A stretch of DNA of 14,428 nt from Boothiomyces macroporosus. Taxonomy: Eukaryota; Chytridiomycota; Chytridiomycetes; Rhizophydiales; Terramycetaceae. The notes beneath the pieces are model-generated. The model had not been told where the DNA came from. It ran no database searches and was given only the letters and a program-made list of their open reading frames with translations. The stretch is taken from assembly GCA_027604185.1 (NCBI GenBank), contig JADGKB010000201.1, positions 1 to 14,428 of the forward strand, written 5' to 3'. The translations under genes and the position numbers were made by a program. Shown one piece after another: positions 1-6,759 of the stretch; positions within the stretch are counted from its first letter, which is position 1, and each line of letters opens with the position of its first letter.

Positions 1-152
1 GCAAGCCGGGAGCAGGAAGCAACATTGGGACGGTCATTGACGGGGCAGGTGTGGTGGTAGATACGATTGGCGTAGGGGTTGACATTGCAAACACAGTCGA
101 AAACAACCAGGCACCAGCACCAGCCGAGAGCTCTGCACCAGAGACAAACTAG
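1..152 (+). CDS. 3' end of an unidentified Ala/Gly/Val-rich protein (partial)
   Basis: An open frame enters from the left edge (first full codon at position 3) and ends at TAG 150-152, giving 49 residues. The visible tail is small and uncharged at first (repeated GAG, GVVV, GVGVD runs) and then Pro/Ala/Glu-rich (NNQAPAPAESSAPETN before the stop). No known domain is visible. The base composition is clearly more GC-rich than most of the window, as expected for a Gly/Ala-rich coding end. An AATAAA at 187-192, 34 nt past the stop, is a plausible poly(A) signal and supports a real gene end. The tail could belong to a glycine-zipper-like or surface protein, but that is only a guess. Confidence in coding is moderate because only the tail is visible. 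Confidence 0.55.
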   Translation, partial: KPGAGSNIGTVIDGAGVVVDTIGVGVDIANTVENNQAPAPAESSAPETN

Positions 153-186
153 GCATTTCGGCAACCATTCGTATATACGTCGTGAA

Positions 187-192
187 AATAAA
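187..192 (+). terminator. Poly(A) signal AATAAA
   Basis: Exact AATAAA 34 nt after the stop of the left-edge gene. It is the only such hexamer between that stop and the minisatellite. Confidence 0.4.
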
Positions 193-277
193 GATCGCTG
201 TAAGGATTTGATTTTTGTGTTGTGGTGTTAAAAAGAGTAGGTGCTGTGGTATGTAGGTCGAGGAGCAGCAGTTGGTG

Positions 278-441
278 TTGTAGTGTGGAGCTAAGTGGCA
301 GTGATATAGCTGTAGTGTGGAGCCAAGTACCAGTGATAGTATTGTGGTGTGGAGCCAAGTACCAGTGATAGTACAGTGATAGTATTGTGGTGTGGAGCCA
401 AGTACCAGTGATAGTACAGTGATAGTATTGTGGTGTGGGGT
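278..441. repeat. Minisatellite with 32-bp and 43-bp units
   Basis: Unit starts lie at 278, 310, 342, 385 and 428. The core is TTGTGGTGTGGAGCCAAGTA followed by CCAGTGATAGTA. The first two spacings are 32 bp and the next two are 43 bp. The 11-bp difference is an extra copy of CAGTGATAGTA inside the unit. The last unit breaks off after about 11 bp. The first unit is the most diverged (CTAAGTGG in place of CCAAGTAC), so growth seems to have proceeded towards the right. The open frames seen through it on the minus strand are a by-product of the repeat. It lies between the end of the left-edge gene and tRNA-His; the rest of 193-513 is G/T-rich and shows no gene. Confidence 0.9.
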
Positions 442-513
442 GATACTACAGCAATAGAAGTAATACTGGTTGGAAGCAGGGATCTGAGGGAGAGGGGGCA
501 AGGACTCGCATCG

Positions 514-583
514 GCCATCATAGTATAGTGGCAGTACTCAGCGTTGTGACCGCTGCGACGCAGGTTCGATTCCTGCTGATGGC
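514..583 (+). tRNA. tRNA-His(GTG)
   Basis: Full cloverleaf: acceptor GCCATCA pairs with TGATGGC, anticodon stem CAGCG/CGCTG holds the loop TTGTGAC with GTG at 546-548, and T stem GCAGG/CCTGC encloses TTCGATT. The discriminator base would be A584, with no CCA encoded. The base before the acceptor is G513, so the G-1 of histidine tRNA happens to be in the DNA. There is no T-run after it. The next tRNA begins at 587, so the two are probably made as one precursor. Confidence 0.96.
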
Positions 584-586
584 AAT

Positions 587-658
587 GGTTCCATAGTGTA
601 GTTGGTTATCACACCAGACTTTGAATCTGGTGACCCGAGTTCGAATCTCGGTGGGACC
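587..658 (+). tRNA. tRNA-Gln(TTG)
   Basis: Acceptor GGTTCCA pairs with TGGGACC (with G-T wobbles). Anticodon stem CCAGA/TCTGG holds CTTTGAA with TTG at 621-623. T stem CCGAG/CTCGG encloses TTCGAAT. A T6 run at 659-664 is the RNA polymerase III terminator and would also serve the tRNA-His three bases upstream. Confidence 0.96.
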
Positions 659-1622
659 TTTTTTCTTGCTCCTCCGCCAAATCAAATCAAACGCATTCAG
701 TATTGCTCGACTGTAGCACCCTTTTTGTTATAAATCTAGCTTTATTTGCAATTAGGAAAGTAAGTCGTACAGGTTGGAGCGTCTTTTCACTGGTTGAATA
801 CTCTCAATTGCTTGTGTAGAACTTTCAATTGCACAGAGGATAAAACTGCAATGTTTATACATACAAATACGAATTTGTTCTTCTGGTTTCATTTTTAATA
901 CAGAAATTATTCTAACTAACAGTTAGAGTTCACAAAAATTGCCTCGTTTTACGGAGGACCAGTTAGGAAAAAAGTTTGCAATCAGCAAATAAATTCGTTC
1001 AGTCGAAACTTCACTACGAACTTCTAACTCCCGTGCAAAGATGCCTTTCCTCAAATTTCCACCAATTTATACCCCGTTGGGGGGTATCTCGCGTTTTTAT
1101 TGGTTGAAAAAATTCTCCGAGTTGGAGTCAGTTGTGTCATCTTTGATTAAAGTTGTGCATCATAGTTGTAGAACACTAAAGATCATAAATTCATGGTTGA
1201 GTACAGTAATTATCTCAGCTTACTTCTTACTGTGGGTCATCGTCAATCTTTAACCTTGAAATTGACATTACTTGCCGTTTTGATTCCACGCTAATCAGGT
1301 TTTATCTTTGATCTGTCAATTTCAATGTGTTAAGGGGACATAAGTTTTAGCTTTTAATTTCTTGAATGAGTCAAAGGTGAAGATGTGAGCGTTGTGTTGA
1401 TCTTTCTACCATCGATCATCACATACAATCAGGGATAGAAATGATCGTGTTTTGTGTATCCGGTCTAATTAATTGAATGTGAACATACGGCTAAGTTCAT
1501 AAATAACTATTCTTCATTTTTCTACAAAGTCAAATTTAATAAAGATCGATAACTGAAACAATTGGATTTAATATCACGAATCGAGTTGATTAAAATTTAA
1601 CTCCGACTTTACTTTACACATA
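659..1622. other. Long gene-poor stretch
   Basis: Nearly 1 kb between tRNA-Gln and the GH18-like gene with no recognisable gene. It begins with the T6 terminator. It contains a possible small minus-strand ORF (752-892, listed separately), a TATAAA-like sequence read on the minus strand near 1065, and a 70-codon plus-strand ORF at 1041-1253 with no recognisable features beyond a hydrophobic C-terminus. The right part should hold the promoter of the GH18-like gene, but no clear TATA box stands out near its start. Confidence 0.5.
752..892 (-). CDS. Possible small protein, 46 aa, unknown
   Basis: An ATG-started frame (ATG at 892, TAA at 752-754) encodes 46 residues, beginning MKPEEQIRICMYKHC and ending KRRSNLYDLLS. 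It has three cysteines and a balanced composition. An AATAAA follows the stop within about 10 nt on the same strand, and a TATAAA-like box lies about 170 nt upstream of the ATG near 1065. I recognise no family. An open frame this short can arise by chance in AT-rich DNA, so it is recorded as a candidate. It could also be one exon of a gene whose other exons were not found. Confidence 0.25.
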   Translation of the reverse strand: MKPEEQIRICMYKHCSFILCAIESSTQAIESIQPVKRRSNLYDLLS

Positions 1623-2582
1623 ATGTTCAAGACCATCTTGTTGCTCATAAATATATTGGGATTATCTAATGGAGCAGGTTTGTTTGTATATCCGAAAGGG
1701 TTAGCTACATCTAAAGTGGTTGCCGATTTGATACGGTATAATGCAATCGCAAATCCGAAAAGTGCAATCACAACAATCCACATGTACACTGGATCTATAG
1801 ACTATGATGGACATTGGATTATTCCTTTCAATAATTCAAGTGCTTCTGGTTTATTAAAAGTCCCCAAAGTGAAAAGGCTGCTTTACTTGTTTGACAGCTC
1901 GTTGATATTGCAAGGTCTGCCATATCAGGAACTTGGTTATAGATTAGTTCTCCTCGTGTGCCAATCTAACCAGGTTGCCGGACTAACTATTGACTTTGAA
2001 CCATTATCGCAAATGATTGATTTTGTTGCTCATCTTGTAAAGTACATGAACCCTTTACTATTAAGCACCAAATATAACTGTCGAAACAAGAAATTTCCAA
2101 ACGGAAGGCTTCTTTCAGTATATGGACCAGCAAAACAGATAAAGCCAATACTATCAGTATTTCGGGAAAACAACATGTACATATTAAATGGATACGATCT
2201 ATACGGTGGTTTAGCTTACTCTGAAAGCCCAAAGATGTACGGCCAGCTATTAAAGTCTGTTGTTAACCAGTTTTGTCTTCAATCAAACAGGAGCGTTTCG
2301 TATTCAATCATCATCCCGGCGGCAGCAAGCACGAACGAATTTAGTTACTATCTTCGTAATGGAAAGAAATTATCTAATGGGTTTCATACGTTTGACTATG
2401 GAAACGGATATGTTGAACATGCTGTTCAAACAATTAATCAGCTAAGCTTGGGATCAAAATACATTGAAACAACTTTGTGGGCTTATACAAACTCCATTAC
2501 CGTCACTCAGTATTCATTCTTTCCAACCAACCCTTTTCAAATACGTGGAGAAATGCAGTTCCTAAGTGTGAATTTAAAATAA
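1623..2582 (+). CDS. Secreted GH18-like (chitinase-fold) protein
   Basis: One exon of 319 aa. Residues 1-17 form a signal peptide (MFKTILLLINILGLSNG). The hallmark is AGLTIDFEP at 119-127, which aligns with the beta-4 motif DGxDxDxE of family 18 glycoside hydrolases. The catalytic pair D124-x-E126 is kept, but the two earlier aspartates are replaced (A119, T122). YDLYG at 191-195 resembles the later substrate-binding YD strand, and LWAYTN at 285-290 resembles the last-strand tryptophan of GH18. Its length suits a compact barrel without the chitinase insertion domain. The gene is convergent with the carboxypeptidase, with 16 bp between stop codons, and AATAAA at 2578-2583 overlaps its TAA. The family assignment rests on motifs only. 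Activity on chitin is not assured; an endo-N-acetylglucosaminidase or a binding role is equally possible. Confidence 0.6.
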   Translation: MFKTILLLINILGLSNGAGLFVYPKGLATSKVVADLIRYNAIANPKSAITTIHMYTGSIDYDGHWIIPFNNSSASGLLKVPKVKRLLYLFDSSLILQGLPYQELGYRLVLLVCQSNQVAGLTIDFEPLSQMIDFVAHLVKYMNPLLLSTKYNCRNKKFPNGRLLSVYGPAKQIKPILSVFRENNMYILNGYDLYGGLAYSESPKMYGQLLKSVVNQFCLQSNRSVSYSIIIPAAASTNEFSYYLRNGKKLSNGFHTFDYGNGYVEHAVQTINQLSLGSKYIETTLWAYTNSITVTQYSFFPTNPFQIRGEMQFLSVNLK

Positions 2583-2583
2583 A
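2578..2583 (+). terminator. Poly(A) signal overlapping the GH18-like stop codon
   Basis: AATAAA contains the TAA stop of the GH18-like gene. Cleavage some 10-30 nt downstream would place the mRNA end inside the last exon of the convergent carboxypeptidase gene. Confidence 0.45.
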
Positions 2584-2597
2584 CCAAACGATGAATT

Positions 2598-2603
2598 TTT
2601 ATT
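2598..2603 (-). terminator. Poly(A) signal overlapping the carboxypeptidase stop codon
   Basis: Read on the minus strand, CAATAAAA gives AATAAA that includes the stop TAA of the spliced carboxypeptidase frame. It supports the spliced 3' end over the longer unspliced frame. Confidence 0.45.
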
Positions 2604-4112
2604 GAGAAATAATTGATTTACCTCTAATCCATTTGTTGATAAACTCCAATGAATGTTCAGGCTATCGTTAATACAATTTACTTGATCAGCTGGAACAAAG
2701 TGGGAAGAGTTGTACACTTTCAAAAAAGCAAAGTTTTCAAATTGACGATATACTCCGGCAGGGCGGCCAGTTACACTAGATATCCACTCTGTATCATTTT
2801 GATTATTGAATCCGTCGTGACCATGCCATGGCAAGTTCATGGCCCAGGCTTTATTTCCAATCCAATTACATGTCCAGTCAGCATCACCAGCATATACCAA
2901 TATATCAATTCCGTCTTCTAAAAGTGAAGGTATTCCAGCGACAATTGGCATCATGATATCTCCATTCTTTCTAAAATCAGCCCCAACTTTATCGTTGCAT
3001 CCAACAAAAGTACGATCAACTCCCAACTGCTTTTGAACTTTTGGTGAATTTATCCACTTGGCCATCAATATTTCAGATTCGTCAAATGACTTGTCCCCAG
3101 GAGGTTTTCTTAAATCATAAGGGTTTAATTTAGTCTTGTCAAAATCACTTCCAGTTAGATTCTCACAATATTCTGCAGCAGGCTTACAAGTGTGATGAGT
3201 AGGGAGCAAATAGCATGTCTTTATCAAAGCGGAACATATTGGCCATCCCATGCGCATTTTTTCGATGGCTTCTGGCGATAGAATTGGACCATACGTTGCA
3301 TCCTCCGCCATATCAGCATAGTACTCATATTGAACCAGAGAATCAGTAATGCCGTTTCCAATCGCCAATGATTTCAAGTTGATCAATAGCCCTTCTTCAT
3401 TTCCCATTTCTATTGCGTGTTTATGATCTTGGATTGATTTCGCAATTGCAGGAATGTAGTGCCCAGCATAAGATTCGCCTGTAATGTGGAAGCTTTGAGT
3501 AGAGTATTTTGGGAATGCATCAAAGAACAGTTGTAAAAATGTCTGAACGTTCTCTGCAGCAGAAACTGTAGTGTCCACAATTTGAGTATCAGAATAACTC
3601 AGGCCAACATTCACAGGCTAAATGAATATTTTAATTACCTGGTCTAAAAAGAAAATGTTTGCATTGGAGTTCCAAGAAAAATTGTTGAAATCAGTCCCAG
3701 AACCATCCTTATTGATATTGCAAGGCCCAAGTTCAGTCAAAAGTCCGATGAATGAACTACATCCTGGACCTCCGTTCAACCACATAATAACTGGATCTTC
3801 AGCAGGCTTGTCTCTACTTTCAAAAAACCAAAAATAGTAATGCTTATCATCTGCAGTATCTAAATAGCCGGAATACTGTCTGACAGTTGGGTCGCATAGT
3901 TTTCCGTTAGTCTGCACCCTTAACCCGTACCCAGGATAACTTGAATGCGTAAATTGCGTCCAGGTTGATTCACCCACAAGTGAATTCGATTTTAAAAGGA
4001 GCTCTTTGGTGAACCTGCGAATCCCTGTCCCAAATTCCAACAAACCCTCTTTTGCATCCTGAAAGTTTAACACAGAATTCAATGCCAAAACGCTGGATAT
4101 GAGTAAAAACAT
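2599..4112 (-). CDS. Serine carboxypeptidase, carboxypeptidase Y type (S10), three exons
   Basis: Exons on the minus strand are 4112-3639, 3617-2682 and 2661-2599, giving 490 aa. Residues 1 to about 13 form a signal peptide. S10 landmarks appear in order: WLNGGPGCSS (111-120), DQPVNVGLSYSD across the first splice (157-168), the nucleophile GESYAGH with Ser207, the GDAD aspartate region of VYAGDADWTCNW (399-410), and catalytic His464 in SSHFVPADQ. The yeast-type GGH before the histidine is SSH here. After removal of a second intron the C-terminus reads PEHSLEFINKWIRG, the expected end of carboxypeptidase Y. The unspliced frame instead gives an unrelated 36-residue tail. The product should enter the secretory pathway and act in the vacuole or outside the cell, releasing C-terminal residues from peptides. 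The gene is convergent with the GH18-like gene, and its promoter side faces a tRNA-Gly pair. Confidence 0.93.
2662..2681 (-). other. 20-nt spliceosomal intron (carboxypeptidase intron 2)
   Basis: On the minus strand the segment starts GTAAATTG, has TTAAC at its positions 11-15, and ends GATAG. It interrupts ...VPADQ | PEHSLEFINKWIRG between codons (phase 0). Its length is not a multiple of three, so it must be removed to read the family-typical C-terminus. The boundary is after CAA. Confidence 0.88.
3618..3638 (-). other. 21-nt spliceosomal intron (carboxypeptidase intron 1)
   Basis: On the minus strand it starts GTAATTAAAA and ends CATTTAG, falling after GACCAG (phase 0). Removal joins FFLDQ to PVNVGLSYS, which is the unbroken S10 family block. 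Its length is a multiple of three, but the acceptor TAG is itself an in-frame stop when the intron is retained. It has no TTAAC-type motif near the acceptor; TTCAT or the more distant TTAAA are the only candidates for a branch site. Confidence 0.87.
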
Positions 4113-4131
4113 GAAAAAAATTGCTAGTGAG

Positions 4132-4145
4132 TGAACAATTGTTCA
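4132..4145. repeat. 14-bp perfect palindrome TGAACAATTGTTCA
   Basis: Perfect dyad about 20 bp upstream of the carboxypeptidase start codon and about 140 bp upstream of the Gly tRNA pair. It could bind a dimeric regulator of the peptidase gene or be a chance AT-rich palindrome; nothing else supports a function. Confidence 0.3.
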
Positions 4146-4286
4146 ACTCGCTGCTTCTTCACTGAAAATAGAAGGAGTCTGGTCAGTATTCATCTTTGGA
4201 ACTGATACATGGAGTGCTTTGGCTTTACACTTGGGAATCTAATTGCTATTTTAATAATATAATGCACCCAGGAAGTTCAGGAACAA

Positions 4287-4356
4287 GCGCCAGTGGTTTA
4301 GTGGTAAAATTCGTCGTTGCCATCGACGAGCCCCCGGTTCAATTCCGGGCTGGCGC
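4287..4356 (+). tRNA. tRNA-Gly(GCC), pair copy 1
   Basis: Acceptor GCGCCAG pairs with CTGGCGC. Anticodon stem CGTCG/CGACG holds TTGCCAT with GCC at 4319-4321. T stem CCCGG/CCGGG encloses TTCAATT. The discriminator is A4357. Only A4358 then separates it from the next tRNA, and there is no terminator between them. Confidence 0.96.
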
Positions 4357-4358
4357 AA

Positions 4359-4428
4359 GCAACAGTAGTGTAGAGGTAACATGCTCGCCTTCCAAGCGTG
4401 CGCCCCGGGTTCGATTCCCGGCTGTTGC
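4359..4428 (+). tRNA. tRNA-Gly(TCC), pair copy 1
   Basis: Acceptor GCAACAG pairs with CTGTTGC. The anticodon loop CTTCCAA carries TCC at 4391-4393. T stem CCGGG/CCCGG encloses TTCGATT. The anticodon stem CTCGC/GCGTG has one T-T mismatch, at the second pair, which is shared by all three copies in the window. A T5 run at 4430-4434 is the likely terminator for both tRNAs of the pair. Confidence 0.94.
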
Positions 4429-4558
4429 ATTTTTGTTACTTTTTAGACTCATTTATTTTTGGGCTAAAATGATTTTTCTAATAGTTTGTGGTTGTTGCTT
4501 GCCTGTCTCTTGTAGGGAATTTAAAGGCGCTTTTCGACTTTATTTTTTTTGAAAACTA

Positions 4559-6283
4559 ATGAAAAATATTATTTGGTTACCAGCTTATGTCCCTCAGCAG
4601 GAGCCTCTAGAGAGATTAGATGAAGAGTTGGAGTCGTTAATAATGTATATTACACCCACAGCAATGGAGGAAGAAATCAGAAGAAAAGTAATACAGAAAT
4701 ACCAAACAGTTATCAACGAGAGATTTCCCAATTACCAAGTGGCAGTATTTGGCAGCTGTTGTAACTCACTATACCTTCCAAATAGTGATATTGATTTGGT
4801 GATTATCAATACAGAGGAAGAAGAGGGAATCCCTGCACAACGAATGTCTTCAGTATTGTCAAAAATTACCCGCAAATTGCATCCCCATACTAGTTACTTA
4901 TTCCTAGTAAAGAAAGCCAAAATTCCAATCATCAAGATTATTGACTACAGTTCAAATATTGCCATTGATATTTCCTATAATTCAGCAGAAAATACAACAA
5001 AAGTTGCTGAATTTGTTGCAGAAAAATTGATGGAATATTCGGATATTAAATGGATGGTATTATTCCTCAAACAGTACTTGGCCAATAGAGAGCTGAATAA
5101 TAACGCAAATGGCGGGTTGGGTGGATTCGCAGCTTTTCTACTTGTACTTTCATTCCTTGAATTATATCCCATGCTATATAAAGATACAAAATTGGATTTC
5201 TACACCAAGCCAAACTCGAAAGCAAAGCTCCTGATTGATTTTTTTCATTTCTATGGAAGGATACTGGATATCAATAGCGTTGGGTTAGCACCAACAGGAA
5301 TGGAAGGAGATAGATCTGTGATTATGATTGACAAGGAATACTATTACAATAATATCGAACCTTATGAAACTAAACAAGCAAATTTAGGCTATTCGAGACC
5401 AAAAATGTTGTTATTGGATCCAACGAATCAAGCAAACAATACTGCTAAAGGATGTAGCTTAATAGAAACTATATTTTCTGAATTCAACAAATCTTACGAC
5501 AGGTTGTTGACAATAGCTGGCAACGACAGTATGCAGTTTGAGGATGGAACATACATTGGCTTTTTGTCTAATGATATTATTGCAATTAGCTCAGAAGAAG
5601 TCGAAAAAAGAAAGCAGTTCAAACAATATGGTTCCAGGCTAGGGTTGAGTCAATGGGATGGTAATTTACATTTACAAGACGATTTCTGGTCAGATGCAAC
5701 TGGTACCAAGCACAAGTTGGTGAACAAGCCAATTTTAACTGAATTCAAGAAACGTGTCTCTGATTCTGATTACTACAACAAGAACAAGATGCAAAAATCT
5801 ACTCCGTTTTCAAAGTTTCCCAATGTTAAGCAGTCTCCCCCGAAACATTTGAAGAAAAATCCTCAGCAAAAAGCAGCTCCAAACCAAAAGAATGTTTGGA
5901 CCAATCCCAAGTCAAATAATTCAGCAAAAGCCCAATCAACTGCTAAACAATTCACTCATCCAAATTTCAAACCTGCCCAGAATAATAGACAATCGACTAA
6001 CTCACCAAATCAGAGACCGTTGCATGCACTAACCCAAAAACAATCTAATAATGGAAATGCAAAGTCTCAAAAGGACTCTCCCGGCAAAAAGAATTCAAAC
6101 GCCAAAAGACAGGGACAGTTGTTTGCTTTAAAACACCAAAAGGGAAATAGCAATGTAGCGAACAAGCAACCCAAAAATAAAGGTAAGTTTAATTCACCAC
6201 ACAAACAAGGCAATGCAAGGCAGAGCACTCCAAACTTGCACAGGGTGCATACTCCAATGAAAGTCGCAAAGAATAAAAGCTAA
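4559..6283 (+). CDS. Non-canonical poly(A) polymerase, Trf4/Cid14 (TENT4) type
   Basis: 574 aa. The N-terminal segment WLPAY...LDEELESLIMYITPT matches the region ahead of the Trf4 catalytic domain. The nucleotidyltransferase signature is VFGSCCNSLYLPNSDIDLV (63-81) with G65-S66 and the metal-binding D77-x-D79. The third acidic residue is D137 in NIAIDISY. The central domain shows GGLGGFAAFLLVLSFL (185-200). The nucleotide-recognition motif is LLDPTNQANN (285-294). From about 390 to the end is a Lys/Asn/Gln/Ser/Pro-rich, probably disordered basic tail suited to RNA binding. In yeasts this enzyme adds short A-tails to nuclear RNAs in the TRAMP complex for exosome decay. Oddities: CC follows the GS dipeptide, and an in-frame GTAAGT..AAG segment of 27 nt at 6183-6209 could be an optional intron. 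The gene starts 130 bp after the Gly tRNA pair. Confidence 0.92.
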   Translation: MKNIIWLPAYVPQQEPLERLDEELESLIMYITPTAMEEEIRRKVIQKYQTVINERFPNYQVAVFGSCCNSLYLPNSDIDLVIINTEEEEGIPAQRMSSVLSKITRKLHPHTSYLFLVKKAKIPIIKIIDYSSNIAIDISYNSAENTTKVAEFVAEKLMEYSDIKWMVLFLKQYLANRELNNNANGGLGGFAAFLLVLSFLELYPMLYKDTKLDFYTKPNSKAKLLIDFFHFYGRILDINSVGLAPTGMEGDRSVIMIDKEYYYNNIEPYETKQANLGYSRPKMLLLDPTNQANNTAKGCSLIETIFSEFNKSYDRLLTIAGNDSMQFEDGTYIGFLSNDIIAISSEEVEKRKQFKQYGSRLGLSQWDGNLHLQDDFWSDATGTKHKLVNKPILTEFKKRVSDSDYYNKNKMQKSTPFSKFPNVKQSPPKHLKKNPQQKAAPNQKNVWTNPKSNNSAKAQSTAKQFTHPNFKPAQNNRQSTNSPNQRPLHALTQKQSNNGNAKSQKDSPGKKNSNAKRQGQLFALKHQKGNSNVANKQPKNKGKFNSPHKQGNARQSTPNLHRVHTPMKVAKNKS

Positions 6284-6594
6284 TGAATACTTGATATTTT
6301 GTTTCTCTGATCCTCAATAGCCTATTCAAAAGTCCAGTCGTCAAAAATGTAAATTTGAACAGTGAAATATCAAAAGTGGTGGAAATTGCACGCGATAATC
6401 TCCAAATGTTACTCTGTGAGATTGGAGAGAATTGGTACAAATATTGAACTGTTTTGGTAATATTTACTTTTTTAAAGGCATCTATATCGTGCTATCTGGT
6501 ATAAAGAATGATGTTTATAGGACGTTGTCAGAGTGAAATGCTGGAATGAATATACTACAGATTTCATTTACCTACCTAAAATTGCAATCACGTG
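6284..6594 (+). other. Spacer with an orphan open frame
   Basis: 311 bp between the poly(A) polymerase stop and tRNA-Thr. A 50-codon open frame (6295-6447, stop TGA at 6445) lacks an early ATG. Its later part reads like protein (EISKVVEIARDNLQMLLCE). It is in a different frame from the polymerase. It may be chance, a remnant, or a terminal exon reached from a donor not identified here. Nothing else stands out in the remainder. Confidence 0.3.
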
Positions 6595-6666
6595 GCCCTT
6601 TTAGCTCAGTGGTAGTAGCGCTTGCCTAGTAAGCAAGAGGTCCTCTGTTCGATCCAGGGAAAGGGC
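6595..6666 (+). tRNA. tRNA-Thr(AGT)
   Basis: Acceptor GCCCTTT pairs with AAAGGGC. Anticodon stem CTTGC/GCAAG holds CTAGTAA with AGT at 6628-6630. T arm CTCTG/CAGGG encloses TTCGATC. The D stem GCTC..AGC has the usual unpaired fourth position. The discriminator is A6667, followed by a T7 terminator run at 6668-6674. No intron. Confidence 0.95.
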
Positions 6667-6759
6667 ATTTTTTTGCCTTTTAACATTAAAATTTCAGATA
6701 GTTTCTATTTTTTGAATGGTTGATAAAGCTAAACTTTACATAAACTATATTCAAATCTA

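Noticed and set aside
34..501. 155-codon minus-strand frame through the left minisatellite
   Set aside because: It is composed of repeat translations and has no domain. The plus-strand gene end at 152 overlaps it and is better supported.
1041..1253. 70-codon plus-strand ORF with hydrophobic C-terminus
   Set aside because: No family, no supporting signal, and composition typical of chance AT-rich frames. It also overlaps the presumed upstream region of the small minus-strand candidate.
6183..6209. 27-nt in-frame intron (GTAAGTTTAATT...AAG) in the poly(A) polymerase tail
   Set aside because: It keeps the frame and lies in low-complexity sequence, so nothing in the protein can decide it. It is mentioned only as a possibility.
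6183..6337. 155-nt intron joining the poly(A) polymerase to the downstream orphan frame (GTAAGT at 6183 to CCAG at 6337)
   Set aside because: Phase fits, but every proven intron here is 20-21 nt, and the frame past 6183 continues the same Lys/Asn/Gln-rich tail up to its own stop.
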